From contig NZ_CACSIK010000001.1 in NCBI RefSeq assembly GCF_902705875.1, positions 124,001 to 188,000 of the forward strand: a stretch of DNA of 64,000 nucleotides, written 5' to 3'. Shown here piece after piece: positions 1-9,439 of this stretch. The notes beneath the pieces were generated by a model, which saw only the letters and a list, made by a program, of their open reading frames with translations, made no database searches and was not told the origin of the DNA. Position 1 is the first letter of the stretch; every line of letters starts with the position of its first letter. This DNA comes from Zhongshania aliphaticivorans. GTDB taxonomy: Bacteria; Pseudomonadota; Gammaproteobacteria; Pseudomonadales; Spongiibacteraceae. A program made the translations under genes and the position numbers.

Positions 1-2
1 AG

Positions 3-173
3 ATTTGTTCAGCAAAAAAAGCGTTATCTGAACAATTGATTCAGTGGGGCTTTGAGGCCGGCAAGGTTGCTGTCGCTGTTAATGAAGGCTTTGTACCGCG
101 CTCCCAATATCAACATTATTGTTTGCAAGAGGGTGACAAAGTCGATGTATTGGCGCCGGTGCAGGGCGGCTGA
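3..173 (+). CDS. thiS: ThiS sulfur-carrier protein, C-terminal part (5' end outside window)
   Basis: The open frame running in from the left edge gives 56 residues ending in the Gly-Gly that ThiS proteins carry as their C-terminus. ThiS is a small ubiquitin-like protein; its terminal glycine is adenylated and then thiocarboxylated, and it donates sulfur to thiazole synthase ThiG. The stretch VAVNEGFVPRSQY is the typical ThiS core (compare A-x-N-x-x-x-V-P-R). Family members are about 66 residues, so roughly ten N-terminal residues lie outside the window. The stop is 30 nt before thiG on the same strand, which fits a thiS-thiG operon. Confidence 0.9.
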   Translation: MCSAKKALSEQLIQWGFEAGKVAVAVNEGFVPRSQYQHYCLQEGDKVDVLAPVQGG

Positions 174-203
174 ACGTATTAGATATTAATTGAGTAATTC
201 CTT

Positions 204-1004
204 ATGGATAAGCAAATACAAGATACGTGGACGCTCTATGGACAAACATTTACCAGCCGTTTGTTAATAGGCAGTGCCTTGTATCCATCGCCCGCGATTA
301 TGCGTGATGCCATCAATGAATCTGGTGCCAATATCGTCACGGTATCGCTGCGCCGACAGTCGCCCGAGCAAGGTGGCGGAGAGGGATTCTGGCGGCAGTT
401 AAAAGCAATGAACAAAACATTGTTGCCCAATACCGCAGGTTGTCACAGCGTGAAAGAGGCGGTGACCTTGGCGCAAATGTCACGGGAGTTATTTGCAACC
501 GACTGGTTAAAGTTAGAAGTAGTAGGTGACGATTACAATCTGCAGCCTGACCCTATGGCCACGATAGAGGCCGCTGAACAATTAATAAAGTTGGGTTTCA
601 AGGTGTTTCCTTACTGCACTGATGACTTGGTGGTGTGCCAGCGCTTGCGCGATGTGGGCTGCCAAGTATTAATGCCCTGGGGCTCACCGATTGGCACCGG
701 CCGTGGTTTGATGAATCCCTACAATTTACAAACTATTCGTGACCGTATTCCTGACTTACCATTGATTATTGACGCCGGCATAGGCAAACCCTCTCATGCA
801 GTACAGGCCTTGGAGTTGGGCTTTGACGGTATTTTACTTAATACCGCCGTAGCGCAGGCGGGAGATCCCATTAACATGGCATCTGCATTTAAACACGCTG
901 TGGCAGCGGGGCGGTTGGCACAGCAGGCCGGTGCCATGCCTGAGCGGCAAACGGCATCGCCATCAACACCAACGCTAGGCATGCCTTTTTGGCATCAGCA
1001 ATAG
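204..1004 (+). CDS. thiG: Thiazole synthase ThiG
   Basis: 266 residues, normal ThiG length. ThiG is a TIM-barrel enzyme that condenses 1-deoxy-D-xylulose 5-phosphate (DXP), dehydroglycine or iminoglycine, and ThiS thiocarboxylate sulfur into the thiazole phosphate of thiamine. The segment around residues 101-110 ([10 protein letters not shown]) carries the lysine, about K103, that forms the Schiff base with DXP. The [11 protein letters not shown] and [10 protein letters not shown] phosphate-binding loops are also present. The tail ([12 protein letters not shown]) matches the usual ThiG C-terminus. It lies 30 nt after thiS. The DXP substrate would come from Dxs, encoded at about 12-14 kb. Confidence 0.96.
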   Translation: MDKQIQDTWTLYGQTFTSRLLIGSALYPSPAIMRDAINESGANIVTVSLRRQSPEQGGGEGFWRQLKAMNKTLLPNTAGCHSVKEAVTLAQMSRELFATDWLKLEVVGDDYNLQPDPMATIEAAEQLIKLGFKVFPYCTDDLVVCQRLRDVGCQVLMPWGSPIGTGRGLMNPYNLQTIRDRIPDLPLIIDAGIGKPSHAVQALELGFDGILLNTAVAQAGDPINMASAFKHAVAAGRLAQQAGAMPERQTASPSTPTLGMPFWHQQ

Positions 1005-1197
1005 CAAACGTATTTCTCGCGTGTGCACGTAGATGTAGGCTGATCTTGTCATGGTTGTATCCCATGATCGTAAGGTAGCTAGTGATCGAATAGTCTGAAG
1101 TTAATAAAGAATGGTTAGAGCTGGACTGTGGCGGCGGTCATTAGGGCGTGGTGTTGGCCCTTATCTTTTAGGTTTTAAATAGTGCGGTGTGAATCGA

Positions 1198-1224
1198 AGA
1201 AAAATGCCCCGCTGAGCGAGGCAT
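1198..1224 (-). terminator. Rho-independent terminator of the TonB-dependent receptor gene
   Basis: Read on the minus strand there is a 9-bp stem (ATGCCTCGC pairing with GCGGGGCAT, one U-G) with a 3-nt loop, followed by a run of T. It starts 15 nt after the receptor stop codon. Confidence 0.8.
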
Positions 1225-1238
1225 GAGAGGGTATTGGA

Positions 1239-3278
1239 TTACAGGTGGTACCGGGCACCTATTTCGACAGAGTGTTCAGGACCGACATAGATGCCTTGAC
1301 GCAAGCCAGTGATGTAACGTTTGTTTGTTAAGTTTTTCAGTGCGCCAAAAAAAGTCAAACTCTCGTTGAGTTTGTACTGTGCCATGAGATCCATGACAGT
1401 ATATGAGGATATCTTGCCACCCCAGATTCCCCCAGCTGCATCGCTGGGAATATCTTCAATATTAGAGGCGTCGCCATACTGTTCGCCACGGTAGTGGGCA
1501 GTTAAGGTTGCGCTCAATTTTTCAGCATTGTAGTTAAGCGCAAGATTACCTAAGTACTTTGGTGCGTAAGGTAAGCGGTTGCCTTGGTTGGCGCCAGTTT
1601 TAAACTCGGATTGCGGCACCCAGGTCGCGTTACCATCTATGCTGAAGCCGCCACCTAACTCATAGCCAAGGAGAAATTCCATACCCTGATGCTTAGTTTC
1701 GCCAGCATTAGACTGAGAGAGGTTTGGGTCACTATTCCCCGTCACTACCTGGTTATCAAATTCCATATAGAAGGCGGCGACTTCATAGCTAATGGCGCCT
1801 TGTGTACCACGAATCCCCATTTCATAATTTACGGAACGTTCACCATCTAAGTTTTGGTCGGTTAGGCCATCAAGGGCAACGCCATTTGAAGCTGGAGAAA
1901 ATGCCTTGTATACGCCGCCGTAAAGCTGAGCTGATTCATTTAATTCGTAGGTGGCACCCACGCCAGGCAGTAATTCAGTATTGCTGGTATCAGCCGAAGC
2001 ATTATTGTCGGTAAGCACCACGCGCTCTTGCTCGTAGTATTCAATCCGCAGGCCTGGGGTAACCGCTAACCGCTCAGTAACAATAAAACGGTTCTGTACA
2101 TATGCCGCAACACTGTCGGCAGAATCAATTCTATGACGGTCGTTAATACCTGTGCGGTCAGCGTCTCGAGTAGCCCGAATACGTTTGTCGTCAGACTCTT
2201 CCTGCATGAAACGCAAACCAATTTCGGCCTCATTTTCAAGGCCAAACAAGTTATGATTCATATTTAGGCGGGTTTCCACACCGTAGCGTTCAAAAGAGCG
2301 GTTATTACCGGTCAAGTCGTCGGTGTAGACCCAGCGGCCAGCGGCATTGGATGCGGCTGTGTCGACATTATAACGCCAGTAGTCTCGAGCCACTTCACTC
2401 CAATACACGAGGGTAGTCAGAGTTGACTCGTCACTTATCGTCCATTCGTGATTCAAATCAAAACTGACTCGGCTGCTTAAGAACCAGTCATCGGGCGCTG
2501 GGTTATAGCTTTCACCAGCTTTGTAATCGTCCAGCAGCAGTCCACGGTAGGAGATGTTTGCGTCATTTTCGTGCCAAGAAAATTTCATACCAACGCTATG
2601 AGCATCGCTAAAGCGAATGCCTGTTTTGACCATGATATCGTCCATATCATAGCCTTTGTCCATGTAACCATCGCTCTCGGCGTGGGTAGCCACAATACCC
2701 GCAAAGGCATCGCCAGATTCACTGCGCCCACCTGCTTCAATTGTTGCTTCTTGGGTGTTGAAGGAGCCTGTTCTGGCTGACACTAAGATACCGTCATCGG
2801 GAGTTTTCGTTTGATAGTTGATTACACCGCCGATTGTGGACGGGCCATAGCGCAGAGATGCAGAGCCTTTTAATACTTCAATCCCCTCCATTCGCTGAAT
2901 ACGAGGGTTGAAATAGCGCTCGTTTCCAATAAATAAGCCAGGTGCGACGGGCACCCCGTCTTCGAGGATTAGCGATTTAGACTCGCTGGCAGATAAGCCG
3001 CGAATGCCAATATTGGAAACAACACCGCTCTCCTCCTCACTTTTGACATTAATACCAGGTATCCGGCGTAACACATCTTCAGTAGACATTGGCCGAACTA
3101 GCTCTATTTGTTCGCGGTCAATAACCACGACGGAGCCTGTCATTTTTGAAATATCTTCAAGACTTTTACCGACAACTTCGATGACAGGCATGGATGCTTC
3201 ATTCTCTGACTGACCGAATACGCTCATTGGTAACAGTGATGTAGCAAGGATGATAATACGGTGACGCATGATGGGCAT
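1239..3278 (-). CDS. TonB-dependent outer-membrane receptor, FecA-like
   Basis: 679 residues. A signal peptide (about residues 1-22, ending ...SVFGQ) is followed by a TonB-box-like segment (MPVIEVVG), a plug domain (about 40-160; MSTEDVLRRIPGINV, GIRGLS, LRYGPSTIGGVINY) and a 22-strand-type barrel ending in the aromatic terminus YHL. The plug wording resembles ferric-citrate (FecA) type receptors, but the ligand cannot be read from sequence. A Fur-type palindrome lies about 37-55 nt upstream of the start, so iron repression is likely. The chosen start has an AAGAG Shine-Dalgarno 7-8 nt away; a second Met three codons in is possible. Energy probably comes from a TonB system such as the one at 44-47 kb (inference). 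Confidence 0.9.
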   Translation of the reverse strand: MPIMRHRIIILATSLLPMSVFGQSENEASMPVIEVVGKSLEDISKMTGSVVVIDREQIELVRPMSTEDVLRRIPGINVKSEEESGVVSNIGIRGLSASESKSLILEDGVPVAPGLFIGNERYFNPRIQRMEGIEVLKGSASLRYGPSTIGGVINYQTKTPDDGILVSARTGSFNTQEATIEAGGRSESGDAFAGIVATHAESDGYMDKGYDMDDIMVKTGIRFSDAHSVGMKFSWHENDANISYRGLLLDDYKAGESYNPAPDDWFLSSRVSFDLNHEWTISDESTLTTLVYWSEVARDYWRYNVDTAASNAAGRWVYTDDLTGNNRSFERYGVETRLNMNHNLFGLENEAEIGLRFMQEESDDKRIRATRDADRTGINDRHRIDSADSVAAYVQNRFIVTERLAVTPGLRIEYYEQERVVLTDNNASADTSNTELLPGVGATYELNESAQLYGGVYKAFSPASNGVALDGLTDQNLDGERSVNYEMGIRGTQGAISYEVAAFYMEFDNQVVTGNSDPNLSQSNAGETKHQGMEFLLGYELGGGFSIDGNATWVPQSEFKTGANQGNRLPYAPKYLGNLALNYNAEKLSATLTAHYRGEQYGDASNIEDIPSDAAGGIWGGKISSYTVMDLMAQYKLNESLTFFGALKNLTNKRYITGLRQGIYVGPEHSVEIGARYHL

Positions 3279-3644
3279 TTATTTACTCTTTTGGTAGATC
3301 AGGTTGCGCAGAATTATAATGATTATCATTAATTGTGTATAGGTGGTCGTCAGGCTGCTTAAAGCGAGTCTAGGCGTCTCAATACACTGTTTTATTGATG
3401 TCATAAAAGTCACAAACTAATGTGAACTACTAAGGCGTCCTTATAAGTTGATTTAGTTTGCGAGGACCACTCGTCAAATAATAAAACACGCTGTAATAAA
3501 CGGTGATTTAACGGGGTCGCTGGGCGACCTATTATGATTATTGATTTCTGCAACGTTTGTTGACGTCTCATCAGAGTGGAGGATGTCGGGTGCTGGCCAA
3601 CCGTTTTACACTTCGGGCGATGAATAACAATAATAGGTGGCAGC
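3279..3644. other. 366-bp intergenic region with receptor promoter side
   Basis: Lies between the divergently transcribed TonB receptor and the luciferase-like gene. The left 55 nt hold the Fur-type palindrome. The right end holds AGGTGG, the ribosome binding site for the gene at 3645. The middle, about 3340-3620, shows nothing I can name. A 78-codon minus-strand frame there has no recognisable protein features. Confidence 0.6.
3315..3333. promoter_or_regulatory. Fur-type operator upstream of the TonB receptor
   Basis: The 19-bp stretch TATAATGATTATCATTAAT agrees at 15 of 19 positions with the classical Fur box consensus and is nearly symmetric about its centre. It sits just upstream of the receptor start, where a repressor would cover the promoter. 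Iron-dependent control is an inference from the match. Confidence 0.75.
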
Positions 3645-4496
3645 ATGTACCTTGGTTTTAGCTCGATGAATACGGTTAACGATCAAAATCCCGCACAATT
3701 GGCGCAGACTTTGGAGGAGGCGGGTTTTGAGTCACTATGGTATGGCGAGCACAGTCATATTCCTCGGTGCCGGACCACTGCCTATCCGCCAGGTGGTGAA
3801 CTGCCCGAGCCCTATAAAGAAATGATGGACCCTTATGTGTCGCTGATGGCGGCGGCATCGGCCACGTCTACTTTGAAGTTGGGAACGGGCATTGCGCTAT
3901 TAATGGAGCGCGAGTTGTTTTCACAGGCAAAGACCATCGCCACGCTTGATCGCCTTTCCGGTGGGCGGGTAATTATTGGCACTGGGGTTGGTTGGAACCA
4001 AGAAGAGTTTGAAAACGTGACGAGCTTGCCGTGGGGGCGTCGTTATTTAGCCATGAAGGAAACGGTGGCGGCAACTCGGGTATTGTTTAACGATGAGGCG
4101 CCGGAATATCACGGTGAGTTTATTGATTTTGATCCGGTGTGGTTTGAGCCAAAACCAGTTCACATCCCTAACATGGTTTTTGGGGCGATGGGGCCGCTGG
4201 GTGTGAGGCATGCGGCGCAGTGGGCCGATGGTTGGATGCCGGTGGATGTAGCCTTGCCAGATGTGGCTGTGGCGATTAAAGACTTTCGTCGGCAGTTGAG
4301 TGAGTTTGGCCGCGACCCCGACCAAGTAGAAATTACCTTGGTGGTGATGGCTGAGGTTACGCCGGACTTGCTTAAGTTCTATCGAGATTGTGGCGTTAGC
4401 CGCTGTAATGTTGGTGTGGGCATGCAGAATTGGAATAAGCCTGAGCTGGTTATGCCAATGATCGAGCAGTGCGCCAACATTATTGCCGAGTTGTAG
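3645..4496 (+). CDS. LLM-class F420-dependent oxidoreductase (TIGR03619-like)
   Basis: 283 residues with the luciferase-like monooxygenase TIM-barrel pattern: a short N-terminal strand (YLGFSS), LWYGEHSHIP near residue 32, DPYVSLMAAAS, and the strongly conserved LDRLSGGRVIIGTGVGW. The subgroup is usually annotated as coenzyme F420-dependent, but an FMN-dependent reaction cannot be excluded and the substrate is unknown. The start has a good AGGTGG Shine-Dalgarno seven bases upstream. It stands alone, divergent from the TonB receptor and closed by a terminator. The protein at 53594 belongs to another F420-associated family. Confidence 0.8.
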   Translation: MYLGFSSMNTVNDQNPAQLAQTLEEAGFESLWYGEHSHIPRCRTTAYPPGGELPEPYKEMMDPYVSLMAAASATSTLKLGTGIALLMERELFSQAKTIATLDRLSGGRVIIGTGVGWNQEEFENVTSLPWGRRYLAMKETVAATRVLFNDEAPEYHGEFIDFDPVWFEPKPVHIPNMVFGAMGPLGVRHAAQWADGWMPVDVALPDVAVAIKDFRRQLSEFGRDPDQVEITLVVMAEVTPDLLKFYRDCGVSRCNVGVGMQNWNKPELVMPMIEQCANIIAEL

Positions 4497-4510
4497 TTTG
4501 TGATCACAAG

Positions 4511-4542
4511 CCCTGAGCGCCCGCTCAGGGTGTTTGGTTTTG
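4511..4542 (+). terminator. Rho-independent terminator after the LLM oxidoreductase
   Basis: Perfect 8-bp stem CCCTGAGC/GCTCAGGG with loop GCCC, followed by TGTTTGGTTTT. It starts 15 nt after the stop codon. Confidence 0.8.
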
Positions 4543-4716
4543 CCATTTTATGTTCTGTTTTGTATCAGCCTTATTCGTCGGTATTTCCCCTCTGCATTAT
4601 TAAGTTATTTTTCAGTTCATGTGAAATAGCTTAATTGAAGCCACCCTATTTATTGCCAAGGCAGTTATGATAGTGGCTGATTTTTTCTCTTCTTGTTTCG
4701 TTAATTGGGGCCAATC

Positions 4717-6513
4717 ATGCCGCATGAAAATAACTTGCTACAGGCTGTTGTTGTTTTACTGTTAGCGGCCGTCTTCGTTGTACCTTTGGCAAAGCGCTTA
4801 CAACTTGGTGCAGTGTTGGGGTATTTAATTGCCGGTGTGGTGATTGGCCCTGCCGCCTTACAGCTGATCCACAATCCAGAAAATATCGCTCATTTTTCTG
4901 AGTTTGGGGTGGTGTTGCTATTATTTATCATTGGGCTTGAATTATCTCCACGTCGGCTTTGGTTAATGCGAAAAGCCGTGTTTGGTGTTGGCTTGGCGCA
5001 GGTTAGCTTAAGCGGGCTTATTATTGGCGGTGTTGCCTACTTTGGATTTTCCCAGCCATGGCAAACCAGTGTGGTGCTTGGCTTGGGGCTGGCCCTGTCG
5101 TCTACAGCATTTGGTTTGCAAATTCTGGCAGAGCGCAAACAGCTCACGAGTTCTCATGGTCGATTGGCGTTTGCCATATTGTTGTTTCAAGATATCGCCG
5201 CAATCCCCCTGATTGCCTTGGTGCCCTTATTAAGTGGCGGTGCAGGGGTTGAAGAAGCGGGTGCCGCATCGGTCTTGCGTATTTTATTAACAATAACTGC
5301 TGTCGTGGTGGGTGGGCGGTATTTACTGCGGCCTATATTTCGTATGGTGGCAAGAACAGGCTTGCAGGAAGTGTCTACCGCCACCGCTTTGCTTGTGGTG
5401 GTGGGTACGGCGTGGCTAATGGATGCGGTGGGCGTGTCTATGGCATTGGGCGCATTTTTAGCCGGTTTGCTGTTAGCTGACTCGGAGTATCGGCACGAAC
5501 TGGAATCGCAAATTGAGCCCTTTAAGGGCTTATTGCTGGGCTTGTTCTTTATTAGCGTTGGGATGACCGCTGACGTTAAATTATTGGTGACAATGCCGCT
5601 TGCCGTACTTGGCTTAACCGTGTTGTTAATGGTGATTAAATTACCCATTCTGGCGTTGGTTGGTCGGGTATTGGGCGACTTAGATCGTCGCAGTGCCTTA
5701 CGTTTGGGCGTGGTCTTGGCGGCCGGTGGAGAATTTGCTTTTGTTGTTTTTCAAATTGCCAAAGATCAAAACTTATTAAGTACTGAGCTGCACAGCATTT
5801 TAATTTTGGCTATTACCTTATCGATGGCGTGTACGCCCTTATTAATTATTTTTCTTGTCAAAGTACTAAAGCCAAAACCCGTGGTGAAAGAGGTTCCGCC
5901 AGAATATGAACAAATAGAAAGCGATGAGCCGCGTGTTGTGATTATTGGTATGGGGCGAATGGGACAAATTGTGGCGCGGATTTTACGCGCGCAGCGTGTG
6001 CCCTTTGTGGCTTTAGATTTGTCGGTGGATACCATTGAGTTGTCGCGGAGTATTGATAGTATGCCGGTGTTTTATGGCGATCCACTGCGGCCAGAAATAT
6101 TACGTGCGGTGGGTGCAGAGCACGCGGCGTATTTTGTATTAACTGCAGATGACCCAGAGACCAATATAAAAATCACGGAATTGGTCAGTCGCTTGTATCC
6201 GCATATTAAATTGATTGCCAGAGCACGCAGTCGCTTTCATGTGCATCGTTTATTGGAGCTTGGTGCGCAGCCGATTAGGGAAACGTTTCACTCTAGCTTA
6301 GAGATAAGCAGAGAGACGTTAATGGGTTTGGGTTTAAGTCCCGAGCGTGCAGAAGCACGAATAAGGCGATTTCAGCTGCATGATGAAGAGTTATTAGCGC
6401 AGCAGCATTTGGTTTTTAATGATCGTGAAGCTTTAATTCAAAGTGTGCGGGATGCGCATGAAGAACTGCAGGCTTTATTTGATGCGGATGTTATTGAAGA
6501 GAAGGGGCTTTGA
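4717..6513 (+). CDS. CPA2-family K+/H+ antiporter, KefB/KefC-like
   Basis: 598 residues. An N-terminal Na+/H+-exchanger membrane domain (about 1-380, some 12 hydrophobic segments, with GYLIAGVVIGP and the FQDIAAIPLIAL motif) is followed by a cytosolic RCK/TrkA-N domain (about 410-530) with a GMGRMGQIVAR Rossmann loop. This is the architecture of Kef potassium-efflux systems, which exchange K+ for H+ under electrophile or pH stress. Whether it is glutathione-gated cannot be told. A TTG at 4705 would add four residues, but the ATG used here has a GGGG Shine-Dalgarno six bases upstream. No KefF/KefG-like regulatory partner lies next to it. Confidence 0.88.
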   Translation: MPHENNLLQAVVVLLLAAVFVVPLAKRLQLGAVLGYLIAGVVIGPAALQLIHNPENIAHFSEFGVVLLLFIIGLELSPRRLWLMRKAVFGVGLAQVSLSGLIIGGVAYFGFSQPWQTSVVLGLGLALSSTAFGLQILAERKQLTSSHGRLAFAILLFQDIAAIPLIALVPLLSGGAGVEEAGAASVLRILLTITAVVVGGRYLLRPIFRMVARTGLQEVSTATALLVVVGTAWLMDAVGVSMALGAFLAGLLLADSEYRHELESQIEPFKGLLLGLFFISVGMTADVKLLVTMPLAVLGLTVLLMVIKLPILALVGRVLGDLDRRSALRLGVVLAAGGEFAFVVFQIAKDQNLLSTELHSILILAITLSMACTPLLIIFLVKVLKPKPVVKEVPPEYEQIESDEPRVVIIGMGRMGQIVARILRAQRVPFVALDLSVDTIELSRSIDSMPVFYGDPLRPEILRAVGAEHAAYFVLTADDPETNIKITELVSRLYPHIKLIARARSRFHVHRLLELGAQPIRETFHSSLEISRETLMGLGLSPERAEARIRRFQLHDEELLAQQHLVFNDREALIQSVRDAHEELQALFDADVIEEKGL

Positions 6514-6629
6514 ATTAGCGCCTTCTGACGTAGAATTTATGGTGACTTTAATTATATTGTTGCTAGTAATTTATTTTAAATAATGTGAATAACAGGGCGT
6601 ATTTTCATTTTTTATAAGGTTTGAGTTTT

Positions 6630-7385
6630 GTGCTTGTAGATCCCTTTTTTTATTTGTGTGCGGTGCCGGCCATCTTGATTTTTGGCATGGCCAAGGGTGG
6701 CTTTGGCGGCGGTATTGCGGTGGTCTCTGTGCCGCTGATGAGTTTGGCGGTGTCGCCTATGCAAGCTGCCGCAATATTACTGCCTATTTTGTTGGTGATG
6801 GATGCGGTAGCGCTGTGGAGTTTTCGGGGTAAGTGGGATAAGGCTAATATTAAAATTTTAGTGCCGGGGGCGATCGTTGGTATTGTGTTGGGCAGCCTTG
6901 GATTTCGCTATTTGTCTGAAGACATGATTCGTATTTTGATTGGCGTTATCGCGGTTGTATTTTGTTTGAATTATTGGCTTAAAAAAGCGCTTGTGGATGC
7001 CAAGGGCCCCAGTGTAATGCGCGGTAGTTTTTGGGGTGCGCTGGCAGGGTTTACCAGTTTTGGTATTCATGCCGGCGGGCCGCCGGTGAATATGTATTTA
7101 TTGCCTCAGCGCATGGAAAAATCTTTGCTTATGGGTACCATGGCGATTTTCTTTGCGGTGGTCAATGTCATTAAGTTAGTACCCTACAGTTTGCAGGGCA
7201 GTTTTGATGGTACTAATTTACTGACCGCCGCGGTGCTAATGCCAGTAGCGCCAATTGGTGTTCGTTTGGGATTTTATCTATTGCATAAAGTTAGCGAGCA
7301 GACGATTTATCGCGTCTGCTATTTTTTCCTTTTTGTGGTTGGGCTCAAGTTATTGTTTGATGGTTTTGTGGGTGTTCTCAGCTGA
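6630..7385 (+). CDS. TSUP/TauE-SafE family sulfite or sulfonate exporter
   Basis: About 251 residues with 7-8 hydrophobic segments and the two family signatures: GMAKGGFGGGIAVVSVPLMS near the N-terminus and the repeat-like GALAGFTSFGIHAGGPPVNMYLLP in the second half. TSUP proteins move sulfite, organosulfonates or related anions across the inner membrane; the substrate here is unknown. Two starts compete: TTG at 6621 is too close to AAGG at 6616-6619, while the in-frame GTG at 6630 has that AAGG at 10 nt and a GAG at 4 nt. I use GTG with moderate confidence. It runs towards the thioesterase gene, with 5 nt between stop codons. Confidence 0.85.
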   Translation: MLVDPFFYLCAVPAILIFGMAKGGFGGGIAVVSVPLMSLAVSPMQAAAILLPILLVMDAVALWSFRGKWDKANIKILVPGAIVGIVLGSLGFRYLSEDMIRILIGVIAVVFCLNYWLKKALVDAKGPSVMRGSFWGALAGFTSFGIHAGGPPVNMYLLPQRMEKSLLMGTMAIFFAVVNVIKLVPYSLQGSFDGTNLLTAAVLMPVAPIGVRLGFYLLHKVSEQTIYRVCYFFLFVVGLKLLFDGFVGVLS

Positions 7386-7390
7386 GTGAG

Positions 7391-7795
7391 TTAAACCGTG
7401 GGCACCGCATAGGTTCCCACCGCGTGAGCCACCATGCGGTCGTCGCCTTCAGAGTAAAGAGCTACCTCGCCAATGATGAGTTGGCGACCTACTTTAATCA
7501 GGGTGCATTTGCCGATGATGTCTTTGTTGGCGATGGGTTTGCGTAAAAAATTGATATTCAAATTGGTTGTGACGGCCAGAGCGACAATGCCAATCTCTCC
7601 GAGAATTGCCGCGTAAAGACCCACGTCAGCGGTCGTCATTAGCACTGGGCCAGATACCGTACCGCCGGGGCGCAGCGAGTGCTGGTCAACGCGGTAGCGA
7701 ACGATCGCAGATTTTGTGTCAATGGACTCGACTGAGCATGGGCTATGTGGGAATTCAGCAGCAAGAAATTCACGAATGTCATTCAGTGCGGTCAT
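7391..7795 (-). CDS. PaaI-family hotdog-fold thioesterase
   Basis: 134 residues from the start chosen here. Hotdog-fold features: HSLRPGGTVSGPVLMTTADVGLYAAIL, equivalent to the HxxxxxGGxxxxxxDxA region of PaaI/YbgC-like acyl-CoA thioesterases, then TTNLNINFLRKP. It should hydrolyse an acyl-CoA; which one is unknown. The reading frame opens 18 codons earlier at 7849, but the Met at 7795 has GGAG six bases upstream and matches family N-termini. It is convergent with the TSUP exporter and divergent from thiDE. Confidence 0.85.
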   Translation of the reverse strand: MTALNDIREFLAAEFPHSPCSVESIDTKSAIVRYRVDQHSLRPGGTVSGPVLMTTADVGLYAAILGEIGIVALAVTTNLNINFLRKPIANKDIIGKCTLIKVGRQLIIGEVALYSEGDDRMVAHAVGTYAVPTV

Positions 7796-7957
7796 GTTTA
7801 TCTCCGAGTAATTATTTGTATGAAGGGCTATATTTTGAACCACATTCAAGATGGATAGCCACAGTGTAGTTTTTATTGTCCTATTTAATAGATCCAGTGT
7901 TGCTATGACTAGGCTCAGCTATACTGACAATAGTAGCACCCTAAAAACAGAGGATTT

Positions 7958-9439
7958 ATGGCTAGTAGAAAAAGACCTATCGCATGGAGTATTGCCGGTT
8001 CAGATTCTGGCGGTGGGGCAGGTATTCAGGCAGATTTGGCAACATTCCATGATTTTGGTGTACACGGGTGCACCGTTATTTCGGCAATTACGGCGCAGAA
8101 TAGTTTTGCAGTTGGCCATGTGTCGGTCACGCCTAGACGAACATTGGCCGCGCAGATTAATGCCTTGGATAGCGACTTGCAGGCTGATGTTATTAAACTT
8201 GGCATGCTGGCCTCTGAAGACGTGGTGGTGATGGTTGGTAAATACCTAGAAACCTTTTCTGGTTTTGTGGTGTGCGACCCGGTCATGGTGTCAACCTCGG
8301 GAGGGGAGTTAATGCCCCGAGGTGTTTGTGATGTATTAATAGATAAAATACTGCCTCGCGCCGATTTGATAACGCCCAATTTGAGTGAGGCGGAGACCCT
8401 GCTGAATAGAACCATTGAATCACTTGAAGATGTAGAGCGTGCCGCGGCCGATATAGTGGCTTTGGGCGCGCGTTCAGTCATGCTCACCGGTGGTCATTTG
8501 AGCGCGCGTAATGATGAACGCCATGATTATTGGACAGACGGTGAAGAGGGGTTTTGGTTAAGCGGAGCCAATATCTATACGCTTAATACTCACGGTACCG
8601 GCTGCACATTGTCATCGGCTATTGCCGCTGCGGTAGCTCGCGGTTATGGCTTGCCTGATGCCATGGTGATTGCCAAGGCCTATGTCAGTCAGGGTCTGCG
8701 TATGTCGGTGCGTTTGGGTAGTGGGCCGGGGCCGGTTGGTCACATTGGTTGGCCCCAGCGTGTTGCCGATCTTCCTAGTTTGAGTCGCCGCTTGCCTAGT
8801 CTTGGTCAACGCCCTCGCTTTGCATCTTGCGATGGTGAGCTGGGGCTTTATCCCGTTGTCGATAGTGCAAAATGGATTGCGCGATTATTAGCCTGTGGCG
8901 TTAAAACCATTCAGCTGCGAGTCAAAGAATTAAGCGGTGATGCATTGCTACACGAAGTGCGTGAGGCGATCGCCTTGGGGCGGCAACATCAAGCGCGGGT
9001 ATTTATTAATGATTATTGGCAGTTAGCGGTGAGTGAAGGGGCTTATGGTGTGCATTTGGGGCAGGAGGATTTGGACACCGCTGATATTGCGGCAATCGCA
9101 GATGCCGGTTTGCGGTTAGGCGTTAGCACGCACACCTACTATGAAGTGGCACGAGCGCATAGCATTCGACCTAGTTATATTGCGATTGGTCCGGTGTATT
9201 TTACGTCGAGCAAGCAAATGCCATGGACGCCACAAGGGCTCCCTCAACTAAGGCGCTGGGTGGGTATGCTGTCCTCAGAATATACCCTAACGGCAATTGG
9301 GGGTATTGATGTGAAACGCGCTAAGGATGTGTTGACGACGGGGGTGGGGAGTGTGGCCATGATCAGTGCGATTACTCAAGCTGAAAATCCAGAGGCGGTG
9401 GTGGCAGAACTCCTTTCTTTACACGAGCAAACAAAGTGA
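7958..9439 (+). CDS. thiDE: Bifunctional HMP(-P) kinase / thiamine-phosphate synthase (ThiD-ThiE fusion)
   Basis: 493 residues joining two thiamine enzymes. Residues about 6-260 are ThiD, a ribokinase-fold kinase that phosphorylates hydroxymethylpyrimidine and its phosphate: GSDSGGGAGIQAD near 14-26, CDPVMVS at 106-112, and the catalytic THGTGCT at 211-217. Residues about 295-490 are ThiE, which couples HMP-PP with thiazole phosphate: LYPVVDS, KTIQLRVKE, FINDYW, GVHLGQEDL, AIGPVYFTSSK, AIGGI. The linker (about 260-290) is basic and low in complexity. The fusion channels HMP-PP straight to coupling (inference). The retropepsin-like gene overlaps its stop by 3 nt. I see no TPP riboswitch in the short leader. 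Confidence 0.95.
   Translation: MASRKRPIAWSIAGSDSGGGAGIQADLATFHDFGVHGCTVISAITAQNSFAVGHVSVTPRRTLAAQINALDSDLQADVIKLGMLASEDVVVMVGKYLETFSGFVVCDPVMVSTSGGELMPRGVCDVLIDKILPRADLITPNLSEAETLLNRTIESLEDVERAAADIVALGARSVMLTGGHLSARNDERHDYWTDGEEGFWLSGANIYTLNTHGTGCTLSSAIAAAVARGYGLPDAMVIAKAYVSQGLRMSVRLGSGPGPVGHIGWPQRVADLPSLSRRLPSLGQRPRFASCDGELGLYPVVDSAKWIARLLACGVKTIQLRVKELSGDALLHEVREAIALGRQHQARVFINDYWQLAVSEGAYGVHLGQEDLDTADIAAIADAGLRLGVSTHTYYEVARAHSIRPSYIAIGPVYFTSSKQMPWTPQGLPQLRRWVGMLSSEYTLTAIGGIDVKRAKDVLTTGVGSVAMISAITQAENPEAVVAELLSLHEQTK

Noticed and set aside
3410..3646. 78-codon minus-strand frame between the TonB receptor and the LLM gene
   Set aside because: No Shine-Dalgarno, odd composition, overlaps the promoter side of the neighbouring gene and shows no protein-family feature.
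7796..7957. TPP riboswitch ahead of thiDE
   Set aside because: I could not find the conserved CTGAGA or equivalent thi-box core in this short leader.
7851..8231. 126-codon frame overlapping the thiDE start
   Set aside because: It lies in another frame over well-conserved ThiD coding sequence; a shadow.
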